DNA of 23,006 bases from IMG/VR virus record IMGVR_UViG_3300032073_000271, positions 1 through 23,006 of that record. One strand, written 5' to 3'. How positions within the stretch are numbered: the stretch's first letter is position 1; each line of letters starts with the position of its first letter. The translations under genes were made by a program, and so were the position numbers. This document shows positions 1 through 6,520 of this stretch, in pieces. This DNA is from a virus. Under the pieces are notes generated by a model. That model was not told the DNA's origin, made no database searches, and was given only the letters and a program-made list of their open reading frames with translations.

Positions 1-70
1 TTCATTTAAACGGAACTCTAACGGTAAGTTAGTGTCTGAGACTAGTAAACGCGAGCGTAAGAAAAAGTGA
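1..70 (+). CDS. C-terminal end of an unidentified phage protein (5' end outside window)
   Basis: Reading from base 2, 22 sense codons run without interruption into a TGA at 68-70. The visible tail is Ser/Asn-rich and then strongly basic, ending in SKRERKKK. The TGA overlaps the GTG start of the downstream helicase gene (GTG at 67-69) in a GTGA arrangement. The same junction type recurs in this arm (GTGA at 2058-2061, ATGA at 3556-3559), which is the main reason to treat it as a real gene end rather than chance. Nothing in these residues identifies a family. By position it should belong to the replication or early operon. Confidence 0.6.
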   Translation, partial: SFKRNSNGKLVSETSKRERKKK

Positions 71-1620
71 AAATAGTTAACGATAGAGCAGTTGTACTTA
101 AAACCAAACGGCCTCATCTCATTACCGAGAAAGTAAAGAACTATAAAATACTTGCAGAGGACAAAGGTGTTTACAAAATTGTAATCCCTTGGGGTCTAGA
201 AGAAGCTCAAGTACTTGCTGACCTCAAAGTAAAACAGATTAGCTCTCCTATGTTTAGGGACTATGAGTTTAATGGTAGGTACAAACCATTTGCTCATCAG
301 AAGGATACATCTTCTTTCCTTACGCTAAACAAAAAAGCTTTTTGTTTTAACGAACAAGGTACAGGTAAAACAGCTTCTGTAATATGGGCAGCAGACTATT
401 TAATAAACGCGGGTCAAGTAAACCGCATACTCGTAATATGCCCTCTATCCATTATGAAGTCGGCGTGGCAAGAGGACTTGTTTAAATTTGCTATGCACCG
501 TACTTGCTCTGTTGCTCATGGAACTTCTGCAAGGAGAAAGAAAATAATAGAAGCAGGTGCTGAGTTTGTCATCATTAACTTTGATGGTGTTGCAGTAATT
601 AAAGATGAAATAATGAAAGGCGGCTTTGACATGGTGGTAGTCGATGAGGCTAACGCTTACAAAAACGCACAGACTAACCGATGGAAAACCTTACGCGATA
701 TAGTTGCCGATGTTCCGTGGCTTTGGATGCTTACAGGTACTCCAGCAGCGCAATCACCTGTAGATGCGTTTGGTTTAGCAAAGCTAGTAAACCCAAAGAA
801 AGCACCTAAATATTTTGGACAATTTAGAGATCAAGTAATGTACAAGGCTTCCCAGTTTGTATGGAAGCCCAAAAGAACAGCAGACAAAATAGTGCATGAA
901 GTTTTACAACCCGCTATAAGGTTTGAAAAAGACCAATGCTTAGACTTACCCCCTCTTACGTATGTAGAACGTGAAGCACCTTTGACTAAACAACAAAGCG
1001 CCTACTATAAATTACTTAAAGAGCGAATGATGATGGAAGCGGATGGGGAACAAGTAACCTCAGTCAATGCTGCTACTAACCTTAATAAGTTATTACAGAT
1101 ATCAGGGGGTGCGGTCTATTCGGATGATAAACAAATAATTGAGTTTGACGTTAGTAACAGACTCAAAGTAGTAAAAGAAGCAATAGATGAGTCTTCTAAC
1201 AAAGTGCTGGTGTTTGTACCCTTTACTCATACTATAGAATTACTAAATGATTTTCTAAATAAAAATAACATAACGTGTAAAATAATATCTGGGAAAGTAT
1301 CAGTAAATAAACGAAGCGAGATAATAAAAGACTTCCAAGAAACTGATAATATAGAAGTGCTTATTATACAACCACAAGCTGCATCTCACGGACTTACTTT
1401 GACCGCTGCTAACACAGTCATTTGGTATTCCCCAGTAACAAGTGTAGAAACATATTTACAAGCAAATGCTAGAGTAGACAGACCGGGGCAACACAGCCCA
1501 ATGACGGTTGTACACATACGTGGTAGTGAAGTGGAGACACGTTTATATAATATGTTGCAATCCAACATAAAACATCACCATAAAATAATTGATTTGTACA
1601 GAAAGGAAATCAATACTTGA
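67..1620 (+). CDS. SNF2-type superfamily 2 DEAD/DEAH helicase
   Basis: A 517-aa ATP-dependent DNA translocase or helicase, probably acting in phage replication, recombination or fork remodelling. Visible SF2 motifs in order are a Gln in AHQ (about residue 78), Walker A GTGKT (98-102), Walker B VVDEAN (191-196), motif III LTGTP (222-226), and the second RecA-like lobe ending in motif VI QANARVDRPGQ (465-475) with the expected Arg residues. The RxDRxGQ form of motif VI and the compact size are typical of the small SNF2-like helicases of phages; no HNH or other nuclease domain is attached. It starts with GTG at 67, overlapping the previous stop, and so is probably translated by coupling. The following gene is 51 bases away behind its own promoter and strong ribosome binding site. 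Family is secure; the exact role is inferred from context. Confidence 0.93.
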   Translation: MKIVNDRAVVLKTKRPHLITEKVKNYKILAEDKGVYKIVIPWGLEEAQVLADLKVKQISSPMFRDYEFNGRYKPFAHQKDTSSFLTLNKKAFCFNEQGTGKTASVIWAADYLINAGQVNRILVICPLSIMKSAWQEDLFKFAMHRTCSVAHGTSARRKKIIEAGAEFVIINFDGVAVIKDEIMKGGFDMVVVDEANAYKNAQTNRWKTLRDIVADVPWLWMLTGTPAAQSPVDAFGLAKLVNPKKAPKYFGQFRDQVMYKASQFVWKPKRTADKIVHEVLQPAIRFEKDQCLDLPPLTYVEREAPLTKQQSAYYKLLKERMMMEADGEQVTSVNAATNLNKLLQISGGAVYSDDKQIIEFDVSNRLKVVKEAIDESSNKVLVFVPFTHTIELLNDFLNKNNITCKIISGKVSVNKRSEIIKDFQETDNIEVLIIQPQAASHGLTLTAANTVIWYSPVTSVETYLQANARVDRPGQHSPMTVVHIRGSEVETRLYNMLQSNIKHHHKIIDLYRKEINT

Positions 1621-1644
1621 CACTGTAAAACTCCCTGCTAAACT
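1617..1644 (+). promoter_or_regulatory. Candidate sigma70-type promoter with extended -10
   Basis: A perfect -35 TTGACA lies at 1617-1622 and overlaps the helicase stop codon. After 16 bases there is a TAAACT (-10, 4 of 6 matches to consensus) at 1639-1644, preceded by TG at 1636-1637 in the extended -10 position. Transcription would begin near 1650, just before the strong ribosome binding site at 1662. It falls in the largest gap of the left arm, where a second transcript for the downstream five-gene cluster makes sense. Seen only as sequence matches; activity is inferred. Confidence 0.5.
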
Positions 1645-1661
1645 AGTCGTCCCGACTTAAT

Positions 1662-1669
1662 AGGAGGAG
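1662..1669 (+). promoter_or_regulatory. Strong Shine-Dalgarno for the 1672 gene
   Basis: AGGAGGAG lies directly before the ATG at 1672, leaving about 4 bases after the AGGAGG core. It is the strongest ribosome binding site in the left arm and fixes the start of the 129-aa gene, which unlike its neighbours is not overlap-coupled to the gene before it. Confidence 0.75.
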
Positions 1670-1671
1670 CG

Positions 1672-2061
1672 ATGAAAAAGCAAACACCAGATCAACTTGC
1701 CGACATTTATATAAAGATGAGGGAAGTGATAAAAGAAAAGGAAGAAGAAATAAAAAGTATTAAAGCCCAACAAGAAAAGGTTGAGCAGGAACTACAAACG
1801 TTTCTTGAGAAAGGAAATATAGACAGTATAAGAACACCGTATGGAACTGTTACACGCCGAGTGCATACTAGTTTCTGGACTAGCGATTGGGAATCAATGC
1901 ACGTTTTTCTTAAAGACAATGACGCTTTACATCTGTTAGAGAAACGCGTGCATACTTCTAACATGAAAGAGTTTTTAGAATCTAACCCTGACGTTGCACC
2001 ACCGGGCCTTCAAACTAATAGAAAGTTTATTGTTTCTGTACGAAAGCCACCTAAGAAGTGA
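1672..2061 (+). CDS. Small coiled-coil phage replication-region protein (Gp157/Gam-like appearance)
   Basis: A 129-aa soluble protein. Residues 8-48 are a highly charged Lys/Glu/Gln helix expected to form a coiled coil. A compact domain follows with a TPYGTV turn (55-60), an aromatic FWTSDWE segment (68-74) and a Lys/Arg/Pro-rich end. A coiled coil followed by a 'TPYGTV...W' domain, next to a phage ssDNA-binding protein, recalls the Siphovirus Gp157 and Gam-like host-nuclease-inhibitor type of protein, but this is resemblance from memory and not a proven family. A strong ribosome binding site and a candidate promoter precede it, so it heads a sub-operon. Its TGA (2059-2061) overlaps the GTG start of the next gene, which suggests translational coupling and a shared role in handling replication DNA. 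Confidence 0.75.
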   Translation: MKKQTPDQLADIYIKMREVIKEKEEEIKSIKAQQEKVEQELQTFLEKGNIDSIRTPYGTVTRRVHTSFWTSDWESMHVFLKDNDALHLLEKRVHTSNMKEFLESNPDVAPPGLQTNRKFIVSVRKPPKK

Positions 2062-3326
2062 GAAGGATAAAAACACAACAGGGGCGGTTTGTTCATCCGT
2101 ACACCTATGAGTCTTTAACCTCATTAGATGTAGTGATAGTTGATCCGGGTATTCTATCTAGAAACTACTACGGATTAGATAGTGAATTAAAATGTTGGTC
2201 TTCTAATTGTGACTTTCCAGACGAAGCAGTTTTGGCAAGTAACAAGCAAGCGCCGCGTTGTTTAGACTGTAGTAAAAGTATAAAGAACGCAGGTGTTGGA
2301 GGAAGAGCTGCTTGTAAATTTTTTACTAAGATTAAGGTAGCTTTTCTTTCCGAAGAATATCTTTATGAAATCAGACTGGGTGCTTTGAGTTTGTTTTCAA
2401 AAGAAGATAACAGGATGAGTTTATATAAGTACGTAGCTTATCTTGAGCGCAACCAAGAACATATTGGTAATGTGCTAACCGAAATATATTTTGTACAGCA
2501 CCGAAACTTTTACAAAATGTTTTTTAAACCAGTTCGACCTTTAACAGAGGAAGAGCTTGCGAATATACAACAAACAAAAGAAACAGAGGAAATATTTATG
2601 GCTAATCAATCTCACATTATAAAGAACGTAACAGCCCGTTACCCACGTTTGGATCAACCATACAAGTTTGATCGTAAAGCAGGGGCAAATGGTAAAAGCG
2701 TTCCATGTGATGCAACTGTACAAGGTAGTAGTTACGATTTAGATTTTGTAATGAATAAAGCACAAGCAAAAGAACTCCATGAGTTAATGCAAGATGCGTA
2801 TACCAACGCACCGGGACGTGACAAAAGCTGGCCTAAGAAACTAGAAATTAACTTTAAGAAGTTAGATGATGGTACTTTTGCAGGGAAAACTACTCGTAAA
2901 GCATCTTATGACGGTGTTCCAACATCTCCCCCTTTACAGTTTGATGCGAAGAACAAAGCGTTAGGCCCGGACTTTATGCTTACTACAGGTAGTATAGTAA
3001 ACATAGCAGTAGAGTTTATACCTTATAAAATAGAAGCATCAGGAGCAACAGGTGTATCTCTTAGGCTTCGGGGCGTACAGGTGCTTAACTATGTACCTTA
3101 TAAGGCTCCTTCACCTTTCGATGAAGAAGATGGCTTTACAGCAGACGAAGACTCATCAAATCCTTTTGAATCAGTTGATGCAGAAGTAAAAGAAAAACCT
3201 GAAGCAGACCCTTTTGATGACGAGGAAGAAGTTAAGGAACCTGTCAAACGTAAAAAGAAAAAAGATGACGACGATGATGATGACGACATCGAAGACATCA
3301 TTGCAAATTGGGGTGATGAAGACTAA
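2058..3326 (+). CDS. Probable ssDNA-binding protein fused to a Cys-rich N-terminal domain
   Basis: A 422-aa protein made of two clearly different halves. Residues 1-180 contain C46, C51, C68, C71 and C86, with a CxxC pair and a GGRAACKFF stretch, suggesting a zinc-binding module. Residues 181 to about 350 begin MANQSHIIKN and look like the OB-fold ssDNA-binding proteins of phages (T7 gp2.5 or DUF2815 type): beta-rich, with basic stretches. The last 65 or so residues are extremely acidic, including a run of eight Asp, and end IIANWGDED. Acidic tails are a hallmark of phage and bacterial SSBs, where they compete with DNA and recruit replication partners. The start is GTG at 2058 inside the previous stop (GTGA). 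An in-frame ATG at codon 181 with its own ribosome binding site may give a second product. The downstream HTH gene overlaps by one base (TAATG). The SSB assignment rests on architecture and context. Confidence 0.7.
   Translation: MRRIKTQQGRFVHPYTYESLTSLDVVIVDPGILSRNYYGLDSELKCWSSNCDFPDEAVLASNKQAPRCLDCSKSIKNAGVGGRAACKFFTKIKVAFLSEEYLYEIRLGALSLFSKEDNRMSLYKYVAYLERNQEHIGNVLTEIYFVQHRNFYKMFFKPVRPLTEEELANIQQTKETEEIFMANQSHIIKNVTARYPRLDQPYKFDRKAGANGKSVPCDATVQGSSYDLDFVMNKAQAKELHELMQDAYTNAPGRDKSWPKKLEINFKKLDDGTFAGKTTRKASYDGVPTSPPLQFDAKNKALGPDFMLTTGSIVNIAVEFIPYKIEASGATGVSLRLRGVQVLNYVPYKAPSPFDEEDGFTADEDSSNPFESVDAEVKEKPEADPFDDEEEVKEPVKRKKKKDDDDDDDDIEDIIANWGDED
2585..2600 (+). promoter_or_regulatory. Possible internal ribosome binding site and start codon for the SSB half alone
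   Basis: AGAGGA at 2585-2590 precedes an in-frame ATG at 2598-2600 (codon 181 of the 422-aa protein), with about 8 bases between the GAGG core and the ATG. The protein that would start here, MANQSHIIKN onward, is 242 aa and contains the whole OB-like domain plus acidic tail, and nothing of the Cys-rich domain. The position exactly at the domain boundary is what makes it more than a chance match. Confidence 0.45.
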
Positions 3327-3559
3327 TGAGTTACGGCTATACGACACGTCTCGGTAGTCTGAATAAGCAAGCAGATGGTTCTCTTCTGGGAGTTAAGTTA
3401 GGCAGGGTGTGTATTAAACACGAAGTACCTGTCATTGACGTAGCTTCCCAGTTGGGAGTCAGCAGGCAAACCGTGTACAACTGGTTTATGGGAACGCATG
3501 AACCTAAAGAAGAATTAACTCTTTATATACAAGAACTAATAGATGAATTAAAAAGATGA
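3326..3559 (+). CDS. Small helix-turn-helix DNA-binding protein
   Basis: A 77-aa protein with a Cro/XRE-like helix-turn-helix. Residues 35-54 read VPVIDVASQLGVSRQTVYNW, with the typical Gly at the turn and SRQTVYNW as recognition helix. The N-terminal 30 residues are short and Gly-containing; the C-terminal helix ELTLYIQELIDELKR may serve dimerisation. It probably binds DNA as a dimer, as a transcriptional switch or replication accessory; the sequence does not say which. The ATG at 3326 shares a base with the preceding TAA, and its TGA overlaps the ATG of the primase-helicase gene (ATGA at 3556-3559), so it is locked into the replication operon. No operator-like inverted repeat was recognised nearby. 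Confidence 0.85.
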   Translation: MSYGYTTRLGSLNKQADGSLLGVKLGRVCIKHEVPVIDVASQLGVSRQTVYNWFMGTHEPKEELTLYIQELIDELKR

Positions 3560-6369
3560 ATAAATATGACCTGCTAGATCATGTCGTACCAAAAGGCGGC
3601 ATCTATAGTGTGGTCGGCATGAAGGAAGGTAAACCAGTACCAAGGTTTACTGATAGCTTAGAAGAAGCACACGAAATGGCGGATGCTTTTTCAGAGCAAG
3701 GTTTAGATGTTTATTTTGCGTTAGGTAAACTTAAAGAAAAAGGAAACAGAAGAGTAGACAATGTAGAATCACTTGGAGCTATCTGGCTAGATATAGATTG
3801 CGGTGGTGATAAAGCAGATAAGGTAGAAACGTCTACGGGTTTACCACAAGGTTATGCTGATAGGAACGAAGGCGGAAAAGCACTTGTAGAATTTAGTACA
3901 ACCGTCGGTTTACCTGAACCAGTAATAGTAAATTCAGGATATGGTTTGCACGTATACTGGGCTTTTACTGAAGAAGTGCCTACAGAGAAATGGCAACCTA
4001 TAGCAAATAGACTGAAGGACATCTGCGTTACGCAGAAGTTTTATGCTGACCCTAGAGTTTTTGACGCTGCACGGATACTACGTGTACCGGGCACCTTTAA
4101 TCATAAGGGTACTCCTCCTAGAGAAGTAGTAGTCAGAAATCCTAATACCAAACGGTATACACCTGATTATATACGCGAGTTGCTCGGCGTAGACCCTACT
4201 TTAGTAGTGAAGAAAAAGAGTAATACGTTTACACCAAACGCGTTAGAAAAACTATTCGATCAGAATACAAACTATAAGTTTTCTAAAATAGTAGGCCGTA
4301 AAGACCCGTGCCTACAGCTAAAAGATAGTCTTATAAATAGAGACACTCTTATAGAACCACGATGGTTTGATGCGTTGTCTGTGGCTAAATTTTGTGATGA
4401 CGGCGCTAAAGCTGTGCATAGTGTATCCATAGGACATGCTGATTACGACTACGCTACTGTAGAAAGAAAAATTGTTGGCATAAAAGGACCGCATTCTTGT
4501 GAAGAATTTAAAAAGAATAATCCTGATGGCTGTAAAGAATGCGTACACAAAAACAATAAAGAGATTAAGGGTCCATACAACTTAGGTAAAATAGTAAAGA
4601 AAGCCACCAGTAGTCCCATTAATAAATTTGAACCATACTTTAGGGGGCAAAATGGAGGCGTATACAAAAAGGATGGGGACGATGCACAGTTTATATATGA
4701 CCACGACTTTTATTTAAAGAAACAAATGTGGGATGACGTGGATGGATACCAATCTGTTTTTGTGTTTCATTCTCCACATGACGGTGTGCGCGAGTTTTCC
4801 ATACCTAACGATGGGTTGGAAAAAAGACTGCTTATAAGAACTCTTGCAAAAAACGGAGTAGTGTCAGGTGTATCAAACCAAGGATTTCTTCACGAGTACG
4901 TAACTACTTCCATTAGATTACAGCAACAAGAAAAGGCATCAGAAACAATGAGAAGACAATTTGGGTGGGCAGATGGCGACACTAAGTTTATCGTCGGGGA
5001 AAGAGAGATAACCGTGGATGGGGTGTATCACTCTCCTGCTTCTTCAGTAACTAAAGCGTACGTAGCTTATTGCGAACCAAGAGGCACTCTTGAGAAATGG
5101 CAAGAAGTATTTAATTTATATAATGAGAAAGGGCTAGAAGTGCAAGCATTCGCTGCGCTGTCTGGGTTTGGCTCTCCCTTGCTAAAGATTACAGGACAAA
5201 GCGGAGCAGTTATAAGCCTTGTGCATAAGAACGCAGGTACTGGTAAAACTACAGTGCTACGCATGGCTAATAGTATATACGGACACCCTAAAGAATTGCT
5301 TGGTAAATTTAATGACACCCAAGTATCACGTATAAACAAATTGGGGATACTAAATAATATAGTTCATACTGTTGACGAACTTAGCAACATGGATGGCGAA
5401 GAAGTAAGTAACTTTGCTTATGAAATATCACAAGGGAAAGGTAAAGACAAAGGTAGAGCCGACATAAGTGGTAACCGTGAGAACTATACTACATGGAATA
5501 ATATAACTTTAACTACAGCTAACTCTCCGTTTTACCAACGTTTGATGGCAAAGAAAGGTTTACCTGAAGGTGAACTTATGAGGATTATTGAATTTAACGT
5601 AGAACATGCGGGTGAAATTGTTACTAAAAACGGAAAGGACTTGTTTGACAGGCAGTTAAATGAAAACTACGGGCACGCTATTGTACCTTTTATACAATAT
5701 ATAATAGCAAACCCAGAGAAAGTTAAGAAAAAAGTAATAATGGTGCAAAACAAAATAGACAAAGAATTACGTTTGACATCACGAGAAAGGAACTGGTCAG
5801 CTATTATTGCAGCCAACATAGCAGGTGGGTTGATTGCAAACCAATTAGGTATAATAAAATTTGACATGGGACGCATCTACAAAAAAGCTGCTGAACTTAT
5901 ACAAATATTAAGGGAAGAAACTACAGCACCTGTGGATTCTTACGTATCTGTACTTGGGGCTTTTATCGTAGACAATTTTAACAGGCTGTTAATGGTTAAT
6001 GGCGACGAAGATAAACGCAACCAAAAACAAAATGCCCCTATACTAGAACCTAAATTTGGCGAATTAGTTTTACGCTACGAACCAGATACAAAAAAATTAT
6101 TTATACCTGTAAAAAAATTGCGGGATGCGTTAGATAAAGACTACACAGACTATAAAGCCTTTATAAAAGATTTAGGGACGCGTGGTATATTCATCGAAAC
6201 TGTAAATAAAAGAATGTCAAAAGGTATGGCGTTTACAGCACCCGCACAAAGATGTGTGGTGTTTGACGCATCTCATTCTGAATTCATAGATATGTCAAAA
6301 GTGGTAGAGAAAGTTAAAGAAGATGCAGATAGAGAAGGTGGAATACCAGATCAACTGGAAAAAGTTTAA
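3556..6369 (+). CDS. Primase-helicase fusion (AEP-like primase, zinc motif, SF3/DUF927-like ATPase)
   Basis: A 937-aa replication protein that probably primes and unwinds at the phage fork or origin. Residues 1-200 look like an archaeo-eukaryotic-type primase (RepB/PrimPol-like): catalytic acidic pair in WLDID (D79, D81), SGYGLHVYW with H132, and a basic RILRVPGTFNHK motif (173-184). A CxnCxxCxH cluster (C315, C326, C329, H331) in a GPHSCEEF...GCKECVHK segment probably binds zinc. The C-terminal half has a P-loop NAGTGKTT (559-566), Walker B VDEL with D607/E608, and a sensor-type TTANS around 653-657, in the manner of the DUF927/SF3 helicases. Both start and stop are coupled: ATGA with the HTH gene, and a 47-base overlap with the 65-aa gene. 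The motifs make the two-enzyme assignment firm; the precise helicase subfamily is less certain. Confidence 0.9.
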   Translation: MNKYDLLDHVVPKGGIYSVVGMKEGKPVPRFTDSLEEAHEMADAFSEQGLDVYFALGKLKEKGNRRVDNVESLGAIWLDIDCGGDKADKVETSTGLPQGYADRNEGGKALVEFSTTVGLPEPVIVNSGYGLHVYWAFTEEVPTEKWQPIANRLKDICVTQKFYADPRVFDAARILRVPGTFNHKGTPPREVVVRNPNTKRYTPDYIRELLGVDPTLVVKKKSNTFTPNALEKLFDQNTNYKFSKIVGRKDPCLQLKDSLINRDTLIEPRWFDALSVAKFCDDGAKAVHSVSIGHADYDYATVERKIVGIKGPHSCEEFKKNNPDGCKECVHKNNKEIKGPYNLGKIVKKATSSPINKFEPYFRGQNGGVYKKDGDDAQFIYDHDFYLKKQMWDDVDGYQSVFVFHSPHDGVREFSIPNDGLEKRLLIRTLAKNGVVSGVSNQGFLHEYVTTSIRLQQQEKASETMRRQFGWADGDTKFIVGEREITVDGVYHSPASSVTKAYVAYCEPRGTLEKWQEVFNLYNEKGLEVQAFAALSGFGSPLLKITGQSGAVISLVHKNAGTGKTTVLRMANSIYGHPKELLGKFNDTQVSRINKLGILNNIVHTVDELSNMDGEEVSNFAYEISQGKGKDKGRADISGNRENYTTWNNITLTTANSPFYQRLMAKKGLPEGELMRIIEFNVEHAGEIVTKNGKDLFDRQLNENYGHAIVPFIQYIIANPEKVKKKVIMVQNKIDKELRLTSRERNWSAIIAANIAGGLIANQLGIIKFDMGRIYKKAAELIQILREETTAPVDSYVSVLGAFIVDNFNRLLMVNGDEDKRNQKQNAPILEPKFGELVLRYEPDTKKLFIPVKKLRDALDKDYTDYKAFIKDLGTRGIFIETVNKRMSKGMAFTAPAQRCVVFDASHSEFIDMSKVVEKVKEDADREGGIPDQLEKV

Positions 6370-6520
6370 AAAGGGATGGTCGTTTTTTATCCCATGTTTA
6401 AAACCAGTAGAAGCTAAACAGATTTTATTGGCGGAAGCTAAAAGACTTAAGTACGAAGTGACTACTAAAATAACAGTAGAAGACGGAGTGCGGGGTGTAC
6501 GTATGTGGAGAGTTAGCTGA
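6323..6520 (+). CDS. Conserved small phage protein of unknown function (65 aa)
   Basis: A 65-aa basic protein, the last gene of the left arm. Its core, INWKKFKKGWSFFIPCL (residues 10-26), then an Ala/Lys-rich helix and a GVRGVRMWRVS ending, matches from memory a small protein type often found near phage primase or regulatory genes; its function is unknown to me. It overlaps the end of the primase-helicase by 47 bases in another frame. A GTG at 6338 (Val6) is an alternative start, and neither start has a convincing ribosome binding site, so the true N-terminus is uncertain. The stop at 6518-6520 overlaps the end of the opposing 2317-aa gene by 8 bases. Coding quality and its non-overlapping body argue that it is real. 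Confidence 0.7.
   Translation: MQIEKVEYQINWKKFKKGWSFFIPCLKPVEAKQILLAEAKRLKYEVTTKITVEDGVRGVRMWRVS

Noticed and set aside
1621-1671. tRNA or small RNA in the gap after the helicase gene
   Set aside because: At 51 bases it is too short for a tRNA, and no stable stem is evident; the promoter and ribosome binding site account for it.
3098-3301. 67-aa Ser-rich minus-strand frame
   Set aside because: It is the complement of the Asp/Glu-rich SSB tail (GAT/GAA read backwards gives Ser/Phe codons).
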